Source: Orychophragmus violaceus (Eukaryota; Streptophyta; Magnoliopsida; Brassicales; Brassicaceae). Taken from it: a stretch of DNA of 64,000 bases. The notes under the pieces are model-generated. The model saw only the letters and a list, made by a program, of their open reading frames with translations, was not told the DNA's origin and searched no databases. Each line of letters begins with the position of its first letter. Position 1 is the first letter of the stretch. Below, one piece after another: positions 21,184-33,350 of this stretch. The stretch covers positions 58,979,246-59,043,245 of the forward strand of contig CM058239.1 in assembly GCA_030180135.1 (NCBI GenBank), written 5' to 3'. The position numbers and the translations under genes are program-made.

Positions 21184-22644
21184 ATCATTACATTTACTCT
21201 AGTAGTGCTAGTTGTCTACAAAACAATCCTAAATAGATCTAGTTGTTCTAGTTGCCTTTAAACAATCCAAAGTTGTCTTAGTCATACTAGTTGACAAGAA
21301 ACAATCTAAATTAGTCATAGTTGTACTATCCTTGTGTACATACCTCAGAGGCATAATTAACTCCATCGTCAGGCAATTTTGTTCTTTCTTCTTCATCTTC
21401 TTGAGGAGGATCACGAGGTCCAGTTGTAGAATTCTCTTTTCCCGAGTCAATTATGTATCTTCACGTGAATCCTCCCCGTTCCTTTCAGTAGATTCATACT
21501 CCCCACCAATGTCTCTAATTCGAGCTATTTCTGAAAAACATCAAATTTGATATGGTCGTCACAGTCATATACAAATCAACTTTTATACAAATCTGATACT
21601 AAGCATGCAATCGAACATTTAACCCAAAAAGGAAGAATCTTACATTTAAATCGTAAGACCCGGAGGAGGAAGAAGGATTGTGACAGCGGAGAGAGAGAGA
21701 GAGAGGGTCTCGTCGGAGGATTGCGAGGGTTTATACGGAGGAGAGTTAATGTTTCACGAAGGAAATCAAAGGTTCAAAAAAGGAGAGGGTTTCGACGGCG
21801 AGAACAGAACGTAACCCTTCCGGTTTCGAACAACGGCGACGTGAGGCGATGGAGGAGTTTCGTCGGGAAGAATCGAATCGTCTACGGTGATGGAGGGAGA
21901 CGAAGAGATGAACCAACAAATTTTTTTTTTTGTTTATGTAAATTTAATTTTTTTTTAAAATCTTTTACGTGATAAGTGAGATAAATATTGGTTCGGGTCG
22001 GTTATCCAAAATAATTGGGTTGATTGTGGATTTCTTTGGTTAAGTTGGTAATATTTTTGAACGGTAAGAGTTTAATAAGTAAATAACCTCATTTCGATAT
22101 TAAAAATAAATACAAACTAAATTAGTTTTTTTATAACGGGGATATATAAGATTTTTTTTTTGGGTAATATGATTCTATATGCACAATAGATAGCAAAATT
22201 AGGCACATTGAACAGTGAGGCGCGTGCTCATCAAATCAGAGTGTATTTTTACGCATGTAACCTTGAGAACATTAATTAAATTACGCAAAGCCTATTATTT
22301 GTAGTTGCAAGTAGATGTTGTGTGTGTCAGAAAATCTTTTCTTTGATTTGGCCAAATTTATATTTTTTTATCATTGTGTGGCAGAGAAATCGATTTGTGC
22401 AATAGAAATTTTTCGTTCTTGGGAATTCTTTAAAGACTGAGATCCTCTACGTGTATTCCCATTTAATCACTGAAAATTCCCAATATCTTACTCACCATCG
22501 CTTTCGTTTGCTCCATCCCACTAAGGGCTTTTACTGTCTTCTTCTAGTTAGAGTTCTGTAAGTTAGCAAAATAGTCAATAAATATTCTCTGATTTTTCTC
22601 ATTCTGCAATAGTTGACTTTTATGTTTTCTTTACAAAATCAGTT

Positions 22645-22878
22645 ATGTCGGAGATTGAGCTTCCTAGACAACTTATTGCAGCTGGTGAAGAACTGTGGGG
22701 AAATAGAGTTAACGTGGATCAGAAGACAGAGATAATAAAAGTTTTGGCCGATGCTCTCAACGAGAAAGAAGTGACATTTCTGCAGGCGTCTGTCGTGGGC
22801 GTTATCCAGACCAAACAACCACTTTGTCCCTTCAATGTAAATTTTATCAGAGAAATAGATCAAGATTGCAAAGTATGA
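22645..22878 (+). pseudogene. DUF1985-type protein, N-terminal exon
   Basis: MSEIELPRQLIAAGEELW, then NRVNVDQKTEIIKVLADALN and EKEVTFLQASVVGVI, is the characteristic N terminus of Brassicaceae DUF1985 proteins. The usual continuation toward the FSLREFA block is absent. The frame runs into QTKQPLCPF and stops at 22878. 23585-23730 may be a later exon (EIVFGLQIEDLTWSDEEDD, in frame for about 45 residues after a plausible CAG). The Ulp1-like protease partner is not seen. A leader with CT-rich sequence lies at about 22440-22640. Confidence 0.5.
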
Positions 22879-24560
22879 ATCAATAAATATGGTAGTTCTT
22901 TTACCTCAGTTGTTTTTAAGGTTTGGAGGATTTAGTCGCTAACTTGCTTAGTAACTTCATTTTTAGATGTTAGTTGTCCTAACATGTTATTTTCTTGTGT
23001 AAAGTGCTCTCTTTGGTAGGTTAGTTGGTAACCGTGTTTTATTTTTAGTGTGTGGTTTATTAGCCCCCTAAATGGCCCATAAGTTGTCGGATAACTAATT
23101 TGTCGTCTGATAGCTTTGTGATGTAATATGTTTGCTGTTCAAAGTCGTCTTATTTTTGTTGTTATATTTGCTAGTTTTGTTAGTCGCATATGCATGGCTG
23201 TTTTAGGTAGTTGGTATTTATTTGAGTTGTTGTATAACTGACTAAATGATCCTTTAGCCGGTAACATAAGCTTATACTATTTGTTGTAAAACCCACATTT
23301 GTTGTTACCTCTTCCGTTTCATAATCAGCTTTTGTTATAATGTTTGTTTTTGTAATAGGTTGTTCGTTATATCAGTTTTGTTAGTAGTTAAGAAGTTTGT
23401 AACTAACATTGCATGTCTGTGTTTTAAGTTCAATGTTATACTACACCCTTGTAGTTGTTGTTAATACAACTGTTTTAACCGGGTTGGTAGCTGACTTAGT
23501 TGTTCGATAATTAGTTAAGTGTTAACTTTGATTCCAACATCAATTTCTGTTACAGTCACTAATAGATGTTTCTCTTACTTATCAGGTTCAAGTTAACTGT
23601 ATAATTCAACCAGAGATTGTGTTTGGCCTGCAAATTGAAGACCTTACATGGTCGGATGAGGAGGACGACCCACATGTTGAACACATGCTCTTAAACTTAT
23701 ATGGGATGGATACAGGTTTACCAATGATAATTTCACTTGGTAACCGTTAATTTACTTGGACGTACACTGTACTATGTGTTAGGTATTAATTAATGTTAGC
23801 TTCCACTCCCTAAATATTTAACCGCTAAGCTTGTGTAATAACAGGCAATAGGAAACAATATCATCTTTTCTATATCATGTTTGTATCCCACAAATACTCG
23901 ATATGTCATTCGTCGTAACTCGTAACTATCAATCTACATACACTTATTGTTATTATATATCTGCTAACTTAGATTTCCATGTTTTCCATATTACTTATAT
24001 TTTGAATAGTCAATCTTATTTTTTCCTTTGTGAGAAGTGTGTAACCCGTTTTCTATCCAAACACGAACATCATTCACAAAAAATAATTCGATAACGTCAT
24101 TAACGGCTTCGTAGTATCCGGTAACTACCATTTACGAAGTTCACATCATGACTTGTTTAGTAATAAACATTATTTGTCATCCAAACTAAGACACGACCAA
24201 TTTAATGCTGAATACCAGAAAATTTTCTCAATTATTCAAATCTCATTGTAGTCTATTTCTCAGAAAATAATTACTTGATGTTGTCATTTGTCTTTTTAAC
24301 AGTCGAACATGAAAGGAGTGTATAGTTGTGGAGCTTTATGACCTATTGTCTGTTAAAAACTAGTACTAACATAAGGCGCTTTATTCATTCATATCATGGT
24401 CTGGTTGGACAATATATCTTCCCATTAAATGTTTTTGACACACGCGCCAGTTTAGAGGATATAGGGTTATTTCTTCATAAATTTCTTCTGTTTCTAATTA
24501 AGCAAACAAGGGTGCTAGAATCTTTATTTCTCAACTATCTGTGTATATAGATTTATATCA
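22879..24560. other. T-rich intron-like or non-coding sequence
   Basis: Apart from the possible exon at 23585-23730, no gene or element ends were found. Repeated GTTAGTTG/GTTGTTG words give it an intron-like look. Confidence 0.5.
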
Positions 24561-24904
24561 CCCTTTTTTTTTAAATATGGTCATATGAGAGGTTGGCTCT
24601 GTTGACGATCGTCTAAAAGGTATAAACCATTGAAGCTCAGCAAGAATCTCTCTCTTTCCCTCTACTTCCCAGAGGTAAAAATGCCTTCCTTTCTTCTTCT
24701 TCCTCTGTACGAGTTTATCGTTTGATACCTTGAATTAAGGAACTTTCGTCCGAGGGTTCCGAGCTTCATGTCGTTTTTGATTTTTCATTTCGTATTCCAT
24801 ATCTTGGGATGAGTTCGTTGACTTGGGAACACAATGTCTTAGTAGTACACATGGACATGTTGCTTAGAATTTTGATTCGTTCTGCCCTCATTTTTGATAT
24901 TAAG

Positions 24905-25125
24905 GCTCCGAATGGTGACAGTTGATCAGTGGGTGCGGGATAAGCGGCTCCGATGGTGCAGAACGGTTCAAATGCGGTTTATACGAAATAAATACATTAT
25001 GCGAAACAAGTGCAGTTACTACATAATAAGCGGTACATAAAAATGTTTGAATAGTAAAAATAAGCCGTATGCGGTACATGATAAATGTTCAAATGGTAAA
25101 AATGACAAAAGTGGTGCGAGATACA
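24905..25125. mobile_element. MITE related to 3831-4055
   Basis: Starts GGCTCCGAATGGTGAC and is rich in AGCGGTAC/TGCGGTAC words. The right end is not clear. A short unassigned stretch with a CT-rich leader look (24600-24890) precedes it. Confidence 0.35.
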
Positions 25126-25169
25126 TATTAAAATAAATACTTAAATAAAATATTAAAAATAATCTATTG

Positions 25170-26455
25170 ACTTAAATTCATTTTGGTTCAGCTCGGTCCA
25201 GTTAATTTTGTTATTTTTTATTTTTAAAATAATTTGTATATCCGATTTAGTCTAGTATAAATTGATTTAAAATTAACAATAAAAACTAAAAACCGATCGG
25301 TTCGATCAAACCAAATCGATGACCAAAATTAAATTTTCAATCTTACCGATAACCGAACCAAAACTAAAAAAAAATCAGTTCGGTTAACTCGGTTTAGTTT
25401 TAAATCTCAACTCTAGTCTTACTTGTAAATGTTCATGTGTTATTCTTATCGAATATACTAATATCATGTGTTAATTATATATTGTATTTTTTTCTTTAAT
25501 ATATTAGTATCATGTCTTAACCATATATTATGTTTTTATACTGCTGATTTAATAGATTTAATGTATGTTGTTTTTATTTATGTGTATACAATATATATTT
25601 TTGAACAATTAAATGTATTTATTTTTCTGGAAAAAATGCACATAAACGCACCTTATTAGGTAGGGGTGAGACGGATCCGAATATCCGAGAATTTTGGGAT
25701 ATCCGGATCCGTGATAACACTATCCGGATATCCGTCTAAAAATCAAGATATCGGCGGATATCCGGATCCACAAAATAATTAAAAAATAAAAATAAAATAT
25801 TAAAAAATCCAAATTTAATTATAAAATTAGTATTTTATATAAAATATTTGAAAAGAAAACTAATATAATATAAAACATAATGAAAATTAATTTGTATACC
25901 TATTTTATATAAGAAATAATATATTATATGTAAAAATATATATTTTAAAAATATTATTATTATATTTAATGATCCGGATCCGGATATCCGAAATATCGAA
26001 CCGAACCCGAACAGAAAAAGAAGAACCGAACCCGAACCCGAACCGATAAAATATCCGAATGGGTCCTAAACTTCTATACCTGAAGAACCGAAACCGAACC
26101 TGACCTGAACCAAGAACCGAATGAGTACCCGAAATATCTGAACTACAGTTATATATTCAAATATTAATTATATTTAGATTTAATATAACATAATTATCTA
26201 AAATTATAATTATAAACCCAAATATATTGGTTAGTTTTAGACTAAAATAGTAAAAATACCCAAAATAAACGAAATATACAAAATTTCTTACAATATATAT
26301 CTAAATTTAACGAATTTTTTTGTTCAAATTAACTAATTTTATTTTTGTTTTATGATTTTTCGGTTAACTGAACCCGAATCGAACCCGAATGGAACCGAAC
26401 CGAATCCAAATCGAAATTATAAAATATCCGAACGGGTACCCGAACGCCTAGACCT
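25170..26455. mobile_element. Cluster of hAT-like MITE sequences
   Basis: Three blocks follow one another: 25170-25420 (GGTTCAGCTCGG to AACTCGGTTTAG); 25664-25990, starting TAGGGGTGAGACGGATCC with many GGATATCCGG palindromes; and 25990-26455, dense in GAACCGAACCCG and ending ACCCGAACGCCTA. Such word-rich AACCGAACC/TATCCGGAT elements with TAGGGNTG starts are hAT MITEs in crucifers. The exact ends and TSDs were not resolved. Confidence 0.5.
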
Positions 26456-26819
26456 ATCTGTGGCTAATTAGGGCATCTTAAGAAATGCATCCGATATCTT
26501 TTTGGAAACTGTTTGCTAGCTTTTTTAGTAACATTCGGCTTAGATAGCAGAATTGTTGTGTGCCTATTTATTACATTGTTTATATGTACAGTTTCATAAG
26601 TATAATCTGCTACACGAATCTTTCTCTGAAAACTCTTCACTTGGCATTTTTTTTTTCCATATAGTTCAAGCGTACAGACAGTTTGGTGCAATCTATTCTT
26701 TTTTTTTTTTTTGGTGTTGGTGCAATCTATTCATTTACTGACACTTTTGTCTTCTGCGCACAATGTTGAAGTTTAGTTAGCTAGCTCGTGTGAGAGAAGA
26801 GTGTAATGAGCTTGTTTTG

Positions 26820-27930
26820 GTTGGTGTGGGAGTGATGATTTTCTTAAAACTGCCAACACCGGAACAAAGCCACCACACAACCCAGCAGGTAGCTCCAGTA
26901 CTTGTCAGTGTTTCTCTTAGTTTCCATCTACTAGTTAATGGGATATTTCAATTGTTGTAAAGGTTACATTGGAGCTCACTATCAAAGAGTAGTTCAGAAG
27001 CTATTCCAGTGGATGAATTGAGAGATGTAACCCATAACTATGGTTCCTATGGAAGAGAAGAGTGTTTTACGTGATAAGATCTTAGCCACAAACTCTCACT
27101 TTATTGAATGTAATAGCAAGTAGCAAATGTAATCAACACTGTAATCTCATGACGATTACATAGAGAGACTCATATCGTCTACTCAACATCAATTACAATT
27201 TTCATAACAGAAAAAGTATCAAAGCTTTAGTATTTTTATTCTTTTGACTCTCGTCTTCTTCTGTTGATTCCTTCAACCACTCCAAGGAATAGACTTCATT
27301 GATTGGTTGATCAAATGCCATCTCATCCCGTGTAACAACTTCTTCAACTTCTTTCTATAATATGCTCTTAACGGTCTATCACTGCCAGCAAGAAACTTGA
27401 CCGTAGTAAGCAGCCAGATCAAGAATTTCTTTCCCATGTACATAATGCTGTAAAGTACCCTATGTGCAAATTTTCTAGCATCAAGCCACTCCTTTGGGAA
27501 TTTTCTGTCTACATTTATTTTGTCTGGTTTCGAGATTGCGACACGACAATGTTATTGCTCTTATGGGATGACCCTCTTCGTGTACTTGCTTATGAGTATG
27601 CTCCTAATGGATCTCTTCATGGTGAGTGATTAATGCAAACCATTGCCTTGGATATGGTATTCATATGGATCAGTCACTCAATACTTTGAAACTAATGGAA
27701 CGGGGGCCGAAAAGGTCTCGCAGGTGCACCAGCCATGTCCAATTATGACGTGGCTCCTTACAGCTGATGATACCTTACCTCGTGGACAAAAAAGTCTAGT
27801 GACATGGATAATGTTTGCTTGCACTGATAAGAAAAGCTTTTAAGAAAAATGAAATATTGTTTGCTCAATAATATATTTGTGTTTTGTCTAAGCAAAGACA
27901 AAGTGAAGGAATGCGTTTATCTCCTAACAT
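26820..27930 (+). pseudogene. PTI1-like protein kinase pseudogene
   Basis: Fragments in the order of plant PTI1-like cytoplasmic kinases: SEAIPVDELRDVTHNYGS (about 26996-27050); KLDRSKQPDQEFL (about 27390-27435); SRLRHDNVIALMG (about 27530-27565) followed, after a stop, by PLRVLAYEYAPNGSLH (to 27621) and a GTGAGT donor; GRKGLAGAPA and MTWL (about 27705-27760); DDTLPRGQKSLVTW (27760-27805); and LSKDKVKECV (about 27885). The ATP-binding glycine loop and the whole HRD to DFG catalytic core are missing, since MTWL runs directly into DDTLPRG. Functional members act in stress and MAPK-linked signalling; this copy is dead. Remnant intron borders favour a genomic copy over a processed one. Confidence 0.85.
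27070..27365 (-). other. Insert within the PTI1-like pseudogene
   Basis: The segment between the GSYGR part and the KLDRSKQ part is not kinase sequence. On the minus strand 27245-27350 reads as an acidic, lysine-rich stretch (EMAFDQPINEVYSLEWLKES followed by TEEDESQK). I do not recognise it; it may be a short gene fragment brought in by an element. Confidence 0.35.
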
Positions 27931-27934
27931 TGTT

Positions 27935-28690
27935 TTCCATCAAAGATTGTTACTAACTTTGGGTATAACTTAGAAAACTACTTATCTGTCGACATTTTAA
28001 CCAAAGAAGCGAGAACCAATGAAAACAAGCGATAGTTGAAACATTTGACGATCCAGTCTGATCATATGGTGCGATATATAATGTCCAAAGTTAAGACCAA
28101 ACATGAGCACTGTGGTGAAGGATCTTCAAACTCTTTAAGACTCCACCCTTATCGATCAAATATCTAATCACATCTCATATGCTTCTTGATGATTAATCAA
28201 ATGTGTATTCATTTTTTTTTTTTTTTTTGTGTTTGTGTAAAATTATGTCAATAATAGCTTCTTATTCTTGTATATCTTATCTCATTAATTCTTGCATATT
28301 TGTTAGTTTGTGTAAATCAAATGTATTTGTATTGTGGTGAGTGAAGATTTTAATTCTTCCAACCATACAACTGGCTAAACAAGAGATAAATTGGCAATAC
28401 AATTTCTCATGAGTTGTAACAACAATCTCAGCAAACAACAACAATTTCAATACGGCTGTACATGGGTTGTAACATCTCATCAATGATTAATCAAATGTGT
28501 ATTCAAAAAGTGATACCAAGATCATTACTCTCGTTAAACTATAATACTGTATTAAAGGATGTCGATCGAATTTTGTTTTCATGTAACAAGATTGGACCAA
28601 CCAACAAAAGGCCGTCCATAATGAAAACAACAGCAGACAATTTGATGTGAACCTCGTTTACAAATGGAAATGATCTAATCTTTACTTGAG
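27935..28690. other. Non-coding, 3' flank of the 28697 gene
   Basis: No ORF of note. It contains a T18-type tract at about 28212-28229 and near-repeats of ATTAATCAAATGTGTATTC (28192 and 28485). Confidence 0.5.
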
Positions 28691-28696
28691 AACCTT

Positions 28697-29208
28697 TCAA
28701 ACCATGATCCTGGGGGTAGACTCTTTTTTGAGTGTGTCACCTGGAAGAAATAACATATATAAAAACCAGTTAATCTAAAATAGACTTGTAATCATAACAA
28801 TCACAAGCAAATGTATCAATCAGAGATCCATATTCACACAGGATGGATGAATGATCTCAAAACCAGTAAGCTCTCTTTGTCTCTTGAGTTGTTAAAAGAG
28901 TAATTACCAGATTGAGTGGTTGTGGTGACTTCTCCATAGATAGCTTTAAGCGTGGACAGAGGAACAACCGCGGAAGTACCAGCAGAGGCGGCTTCAGAAA
29001 AGAGTTGTTGTTTCCACTCCCACATTTTGACTTTCATTTCCTTATTAGACTTGAAGAGAGAATCTTTCTGCTCCTGCAAGGCCTCCACATACTTTTGCTG
29101 TTTATCAGATCTCAACCCCAAAACCACAAACGATACTCCAAGACAAGTGTTGATTACAGCGTTGTTGTTCATTGCTTCCGAGACCAGCATCGCAATCTTG
29201 TTCGCCAT
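28697..29208 (-). CDS. Small conserved plant membrane-type protein (114 aa, two exons)
   Basis: Exon 1 is 29208-28908, the intron 28907-28741 (167 bp; CTG|GTAATT to TTCCAG|GT), exon 2 28740-28697. The start MANKIAMLVSEAMNNNAVI was preferred over the upstream Met in the same frame, because the preceding residues look like leader. One hydrophobic segment (about residues 20-34, TCLGVSFVVLGL) is followed by a charged, probably coiled helix with KEMKVKMWEWKQQLF and then LSTLKAIYGE. The spliced C terminus reads GDTLKKESTPRIMV. The layout matches a plant-specific family of about 90-115 residues of unknown function, possibly organellar; that is from memory. No stop or frameshift is seen, so this is the best candidate for a live host gene here. 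Confidence 0.75.
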
Positions 29209-29209
29209 T

Positions 29210-29940
29210 TTGACTGTAAATTGTAAAGTAAAATACACAACACAAGTAAAACGTACATTCACGTTTTTGCAAATAAACACAAACGGGGGAACACATATAT
29301 TCGATACAATATACACTGAAATCTCAATCTCAAAGATGCAGACTTGAGAGTTGAGCGTAAGCTAGACAACCCAGAAAACTATATTCACATCTGAATTTAA
29401 ATCTACAATATAGAGCACCAAAGATCAATAGTTGGAAACTCAGTCTATCAAGCTAAAGCTCAGCTTTGTGAATTTGGATAAAATAGAAAAGATGTAAAAG
29501 AATTGGTTTACGAATCACGATTGAAGAATAACATAAATCATGATTCAAGAAAGCATGTCATACAAATTTCACATGAATGAATAGTAATATAAATCAACCG
29601 ATTGAACAATTTCAGTGAAGAATATTCTCACTCTTTTCAAACCCACAAAGGTAGAGATCACAACTCACGATTATCCGACTCCTTTTTTTTTAACGGGGAT
29701 CAAATCAAAACTCCTAATTCACGATTCTCTGCAAAACCCACAAACCAAAACTCCTAATATGATTTCTCGCGCTTAGAAACGAAGGAGATTTTGAAATAAT
29801 TAAAAAAAAAAAAAGCGGAGGAGGAGATTCTGAGCTCAATTCCGAGTCGGGAATGTGTAAACCCTAAACGAAAACAATGGCGTCGTTTAACAACGCAGAA
29901 TTTCGAGAAAAAAATAAAAAAAAATAAAAAAATAAAAAAA
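29210..29940. other. Upstream region of the 28697 gene
   Basis: No ORF is called. The minus strand probably holds its 5' UTR and promoter. A-rich stretches lie at 29799-29813 and 29909-29941; the latter abuts the Harbinger left end. Confidence 0.45.
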
Positions 29941-30736
29941 AGAATATTTCGTTTGGGAATCGGCGAGTGTCATGTGTTATTCGTTTTATAGTCGTTGCGA
30001 CTTTCTTCGACTATCGTTGTGTTGTTCGTTTTACAATCGCTGCGACTATCTTTACGACTGTCACTGATCTGATCGTTATGTTATTCGTTTTGGAGTCACT
30101 GCTACTGTTCGTTTAAAAATACACAATATATCAAAGTTTTAGATAAAAATACACAAATTATATCTAAGTTTTTTAAGTTCAAATCCAAACTCAAATAAAA
30201 ACTACAAATCCAAATTCAAAAACAAATTCAAATCCAAACATGTTCATAATATAATAAAGATTTCATAATAATAACTTAAAGACATCCAAAGTTTCACATT
30301 GAACATCTTTTTCCTCAATCTTACAGCTTCTTGCAACCCATGACAGAGCATCAGAAGCATCTTCAAATTTCTTTTTTCTTTCCTCTTTCATCCTGAAGAA
30401 TAAAACACAAATAATTTTAATTCTATGACTATTCACATCATCAACCAAACTAAGAGAGCAAGCTAAGCTAAGTAAACAAAAAGAGAACAAGCTAAGGTAA
30501 GTAAACAAAAAGAGTAAGCTAAGAAAAATAGATTCACAGCATCAACCAAACAAAGAGAGCAAACTAAATCAAGTAAATAAACAGAACAAGCTAAGTAAAA
30601 TACGTTCACAGCATCAACCTAACAATGAGAGCAAGCTAAGTAAGAAAATAACACACGCATTGACCTCTTCTCATAATAATAGCTTTTAGTAAGGTAGATG
30701 ACGTCCTTTACCATACTCATTCGTGATGATATCACG

Positions 30737-30808
30737 CTACGTTTCCATAGCTCTATCTCCGGTCGGTTCATATGGTGTATGTCCACCACCGCTACTACTA
30801 TCACCACC

Positions 30809-30874
<66 letters not shown>

Positions 30875-31962
30875 GTCATCGGCATCATTTTCTTCTTCAT
30901 CACCATGAACATGATACTCTTCTGTCCTTTGCCAACATACAAAATCAAAATCTTATATACGTGAATATCGTATGAAGTTGTGTAATGCCATCGTTGCAGT
31001 TACAATCTTTATCCACTTAGTCAAACCATACTTTGGATGCTTACGGTCTAATATTCTCCATTTTTCTTTCCATAATCCAAATGTCCGCTCAATCACTGTT
31101 CGTAAACCTGAATGTTTCCGGTTAAACAACTCTTGTATGTTTGTTGGTGGTCCTCTTCTAGCAAAACGTGCAAGATGATATCTAACACTACGATGCGGAC
31201 CAAGATATCCTGTCGTTGTGGGATACCCAGAGTCAACTAAAAAATATTTCCCATTCGGTGGATGTGGAAAAAGCTTTATTCTTCGCACAATGAGTTAAGA
31301 CCTTCGTATCATGAGCTCTGCATGGAACACTAACATATGCATATATGAACTTCATATCAAAGTTACATATAGCCAAAATATTTGTCGTAGGTTCCATTTT
31401 TTCTACCTCTGTATGCTTCTGCATTTTGACTAGGTTGACGAACTGGAATATGGGTTCCATAAAGTGCCCCAATGCAGGCTTTAAAATAAGGCCAATACCG
31501 ATCATCGTTCCTCAAAACTGAGTTTGCTCTTGTGAACTCACCTTCTCCTGGTTTTAATGTATCTGCTGCATACTTGAGGATCACACTTAAAACTTCATCA
31601 ATCTTTCTTTGCATTGTATCCAATGATCTTTGGTATCTTTCAGCAATACTCCGTACAGTTTTATCTTGAACAACAACTTCAAGAAACATTGCAATCTCTT
31701 CTTCAACATAGACATTGTTAGTCTCTTGTAAACTATATTGCATTGTTAGCATCCTACACAGATCTTCAAACGTTCTTTGGTTCATTCACAAAATATCATA
31801 ACACTGCTGATCTGATCCTTGCATGAGCTGTTGAACATGACGCCATCTTGCACCTCAATCTGTTCTATGACTCAACCTCTCTTTATTAACCCTTTCTAGC
31901 AAATCAACATCATCATTATCACTATCATCCTCATCCTCCTCCTCCAACATCCATCTAAGCAT
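30737..31962 (-). pseudogene. Harbinger transposase (DDE_Tnp_4 type), broken
   Basis: The N terminus (MLRWMLEEEDEDDSDN) contains two in-frame stops before NQRTFEDLCRMLTMQYSL. The catalytic domain reads FKACIGALYGTHIPV, where family members have GALDGTHI, so the first catalytic Asp is Tyr. After RGRK the frame shifts to EPTTNILAICNFDMKFIYAY and shifts again before LVDSGYPTTTGYLGPHR (second Asp kept). RTVIERTFGLWKEKW keeps the Glu. A poly-Asp/Gly tail is encoded by an ATC microsatellite, then GGGHTPYEPTGDRAME and a stop at 30737-30739, a little short of the usual RDxITNE end. Confidence 0.92.
30797..30876. repeat. (CAC)n(CAT)n microsatellite within the transposase gene
   Basis: Eight or so CAC followed by about 16 CAT triplets on the plus strand. 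In the transposase frame this encodes a Gly run and a long Asp run. Poly-Met and poly-His ORFs here are shadows. Confidence 0.9.
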
Positions 31963-32110
31963 CTACAAAACCATAATAAAAAATCAACTACATAAGATTG
32001 TATAATCCAAAAGTCATAATATATTTATAATCCAAAAGTATAAACAAAAGATAAATCATGTTTGTTTAACATAAGCAAAGCCAACAATCAGTCATAAGCA
32101 AAAGCAACAA

Positions 32111-33350
32111 TCAGTCATCAAGCTTTCTTCCAGTCCTATGATCCAAATAGCTTATCTTATCCTTTGTAGTAGAATATGTCATAAAACCATGTCGGTTTAC
32201 CAAATCGGCTAAGAGATGATCAACCGATGCATTGTAAAAAGGTGACCACTTCCTTACTCCAGGCAACTCACTAAGGATGCCTACTACACGGTCTACACTA
32301 CAATTGTCCTCACACTCCACACGCTCTAACATCCGCTTCACTAACTCACTATTGCGTTCGAGAATTGTATTCCGTGATTTGCAAGTCTCTACAACCATGT
32401 CAACAGTTTTAAGCCTTTTTGGATCTCGAACCTCCTGCTCTAGTTTGTGTTCCTCCAACTGGTGGTGCTACATCCATATCAACAGAATTAGTTTCTTCAC
32501 CATCATTTTCTTCACCACCCACTCTAGAATCCAAACTAATTTCTCCTTGTTGAGCGCTCCATCCTTCTGCTCCAGTCACATTCACAGCACCAAACTCTTT
32601 CTCGTACATATCCATGTTGGAATTATATTGCCTCTATACTTCCTAGCTTCAGGCCATTCCTATATACATCAAAGAAAAAAATATATCAGTCACATTCAAC
32701 GCAGCTAGGAACCAAACCAAAAATTAATCGCAATTTCTAGGGAGCAGAAGAATTCAATTTATCAACTAATAAACTTGATCAGAACAAAAAAAAAAGAAAG
32801 TTGTTGCTTTAGTAAGAGCATTCAATCGGGACTAAAATTCTTAAGTTTAGCGCAAGAAAGTTTCTGCTTAGCTTTAAAAGAGTTTAGTAATGTGTAACAA
32901 TCCTAAGCTGTTCATGATTAGTTTCTCGATTTAAAAGGGACAACTAATGTATAACGATACAAAAACATATCATAACTAAAAACTGCTCTTAAGCTGTTTG
33001 ATACAGAAACAGATCATGACTAACAAGAAATATCATAATTAAGGAACCATAAGTTGAGTGAAGACATACCTTTATTAGTTGATTCCACCAATCATCACTC
33101 ATATTAAATCTTCCCAAAGCATCGTACCCAAGTCCGGTTTTGTTGTGAATCAAGTTCTTAATTCTACCATATGTTCTTCTACAAACATCATATTTATCCT
33201 TAAACTTGTCCCATATCAACCAACCCCTTCCATATTTCTCCTCAAACATCTTTATAACAAAGAGTTTTCCAGTTTGATTCAATCCAAACCTTGTTTTGTT
33301 CCCTTTCTCTTTTCTTCGATATATAATTGAAGAAAATATCTATATTCTTC
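32111..33350 (-). pseudogene. Harbinger Myb/SANT-like accessory protein, broken
   Basis: The first visible exon ends at 33071 (KEKYGRG region, then LIWDKFKDKYDVCRRTYGR and GLGYDALGRFNMSDDWWNQ) with a GTATGT donor. It splices in frame to 32659 (EWPEARKYRG), an intron of 411 bp. This is the Myb/SANT-like DNA-binding domain (Myb_DNA-bind_3). A frameshift near 32630 moves to MDMYEKEFGAVNVTG and another near 32455 to VVETCKSRNTILERNSELV, ILSELPGVRKWSPFYNAS and HRTGRKLDD, ending at 32111. In working elements this protein binds DNA and helps nuclear import of the transposase. 33360-35030 to its right is probably its 5' intron and leader; no other gene is seen there. Confidence 0.85.

Noticed and set aside
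21547..21972. 141-codon plus-strand ORF rich in Arg
   Set aside because: Lies opposite the likely leader of the minus DUF1985 unit and contains GAGAGA low complexity; no domain.
30619..30975. Poly-Met, poly-His and poly-Ser ORFs
   Set aside because: Readings of the CAT/CAC microsatellite out of the transposase frame.
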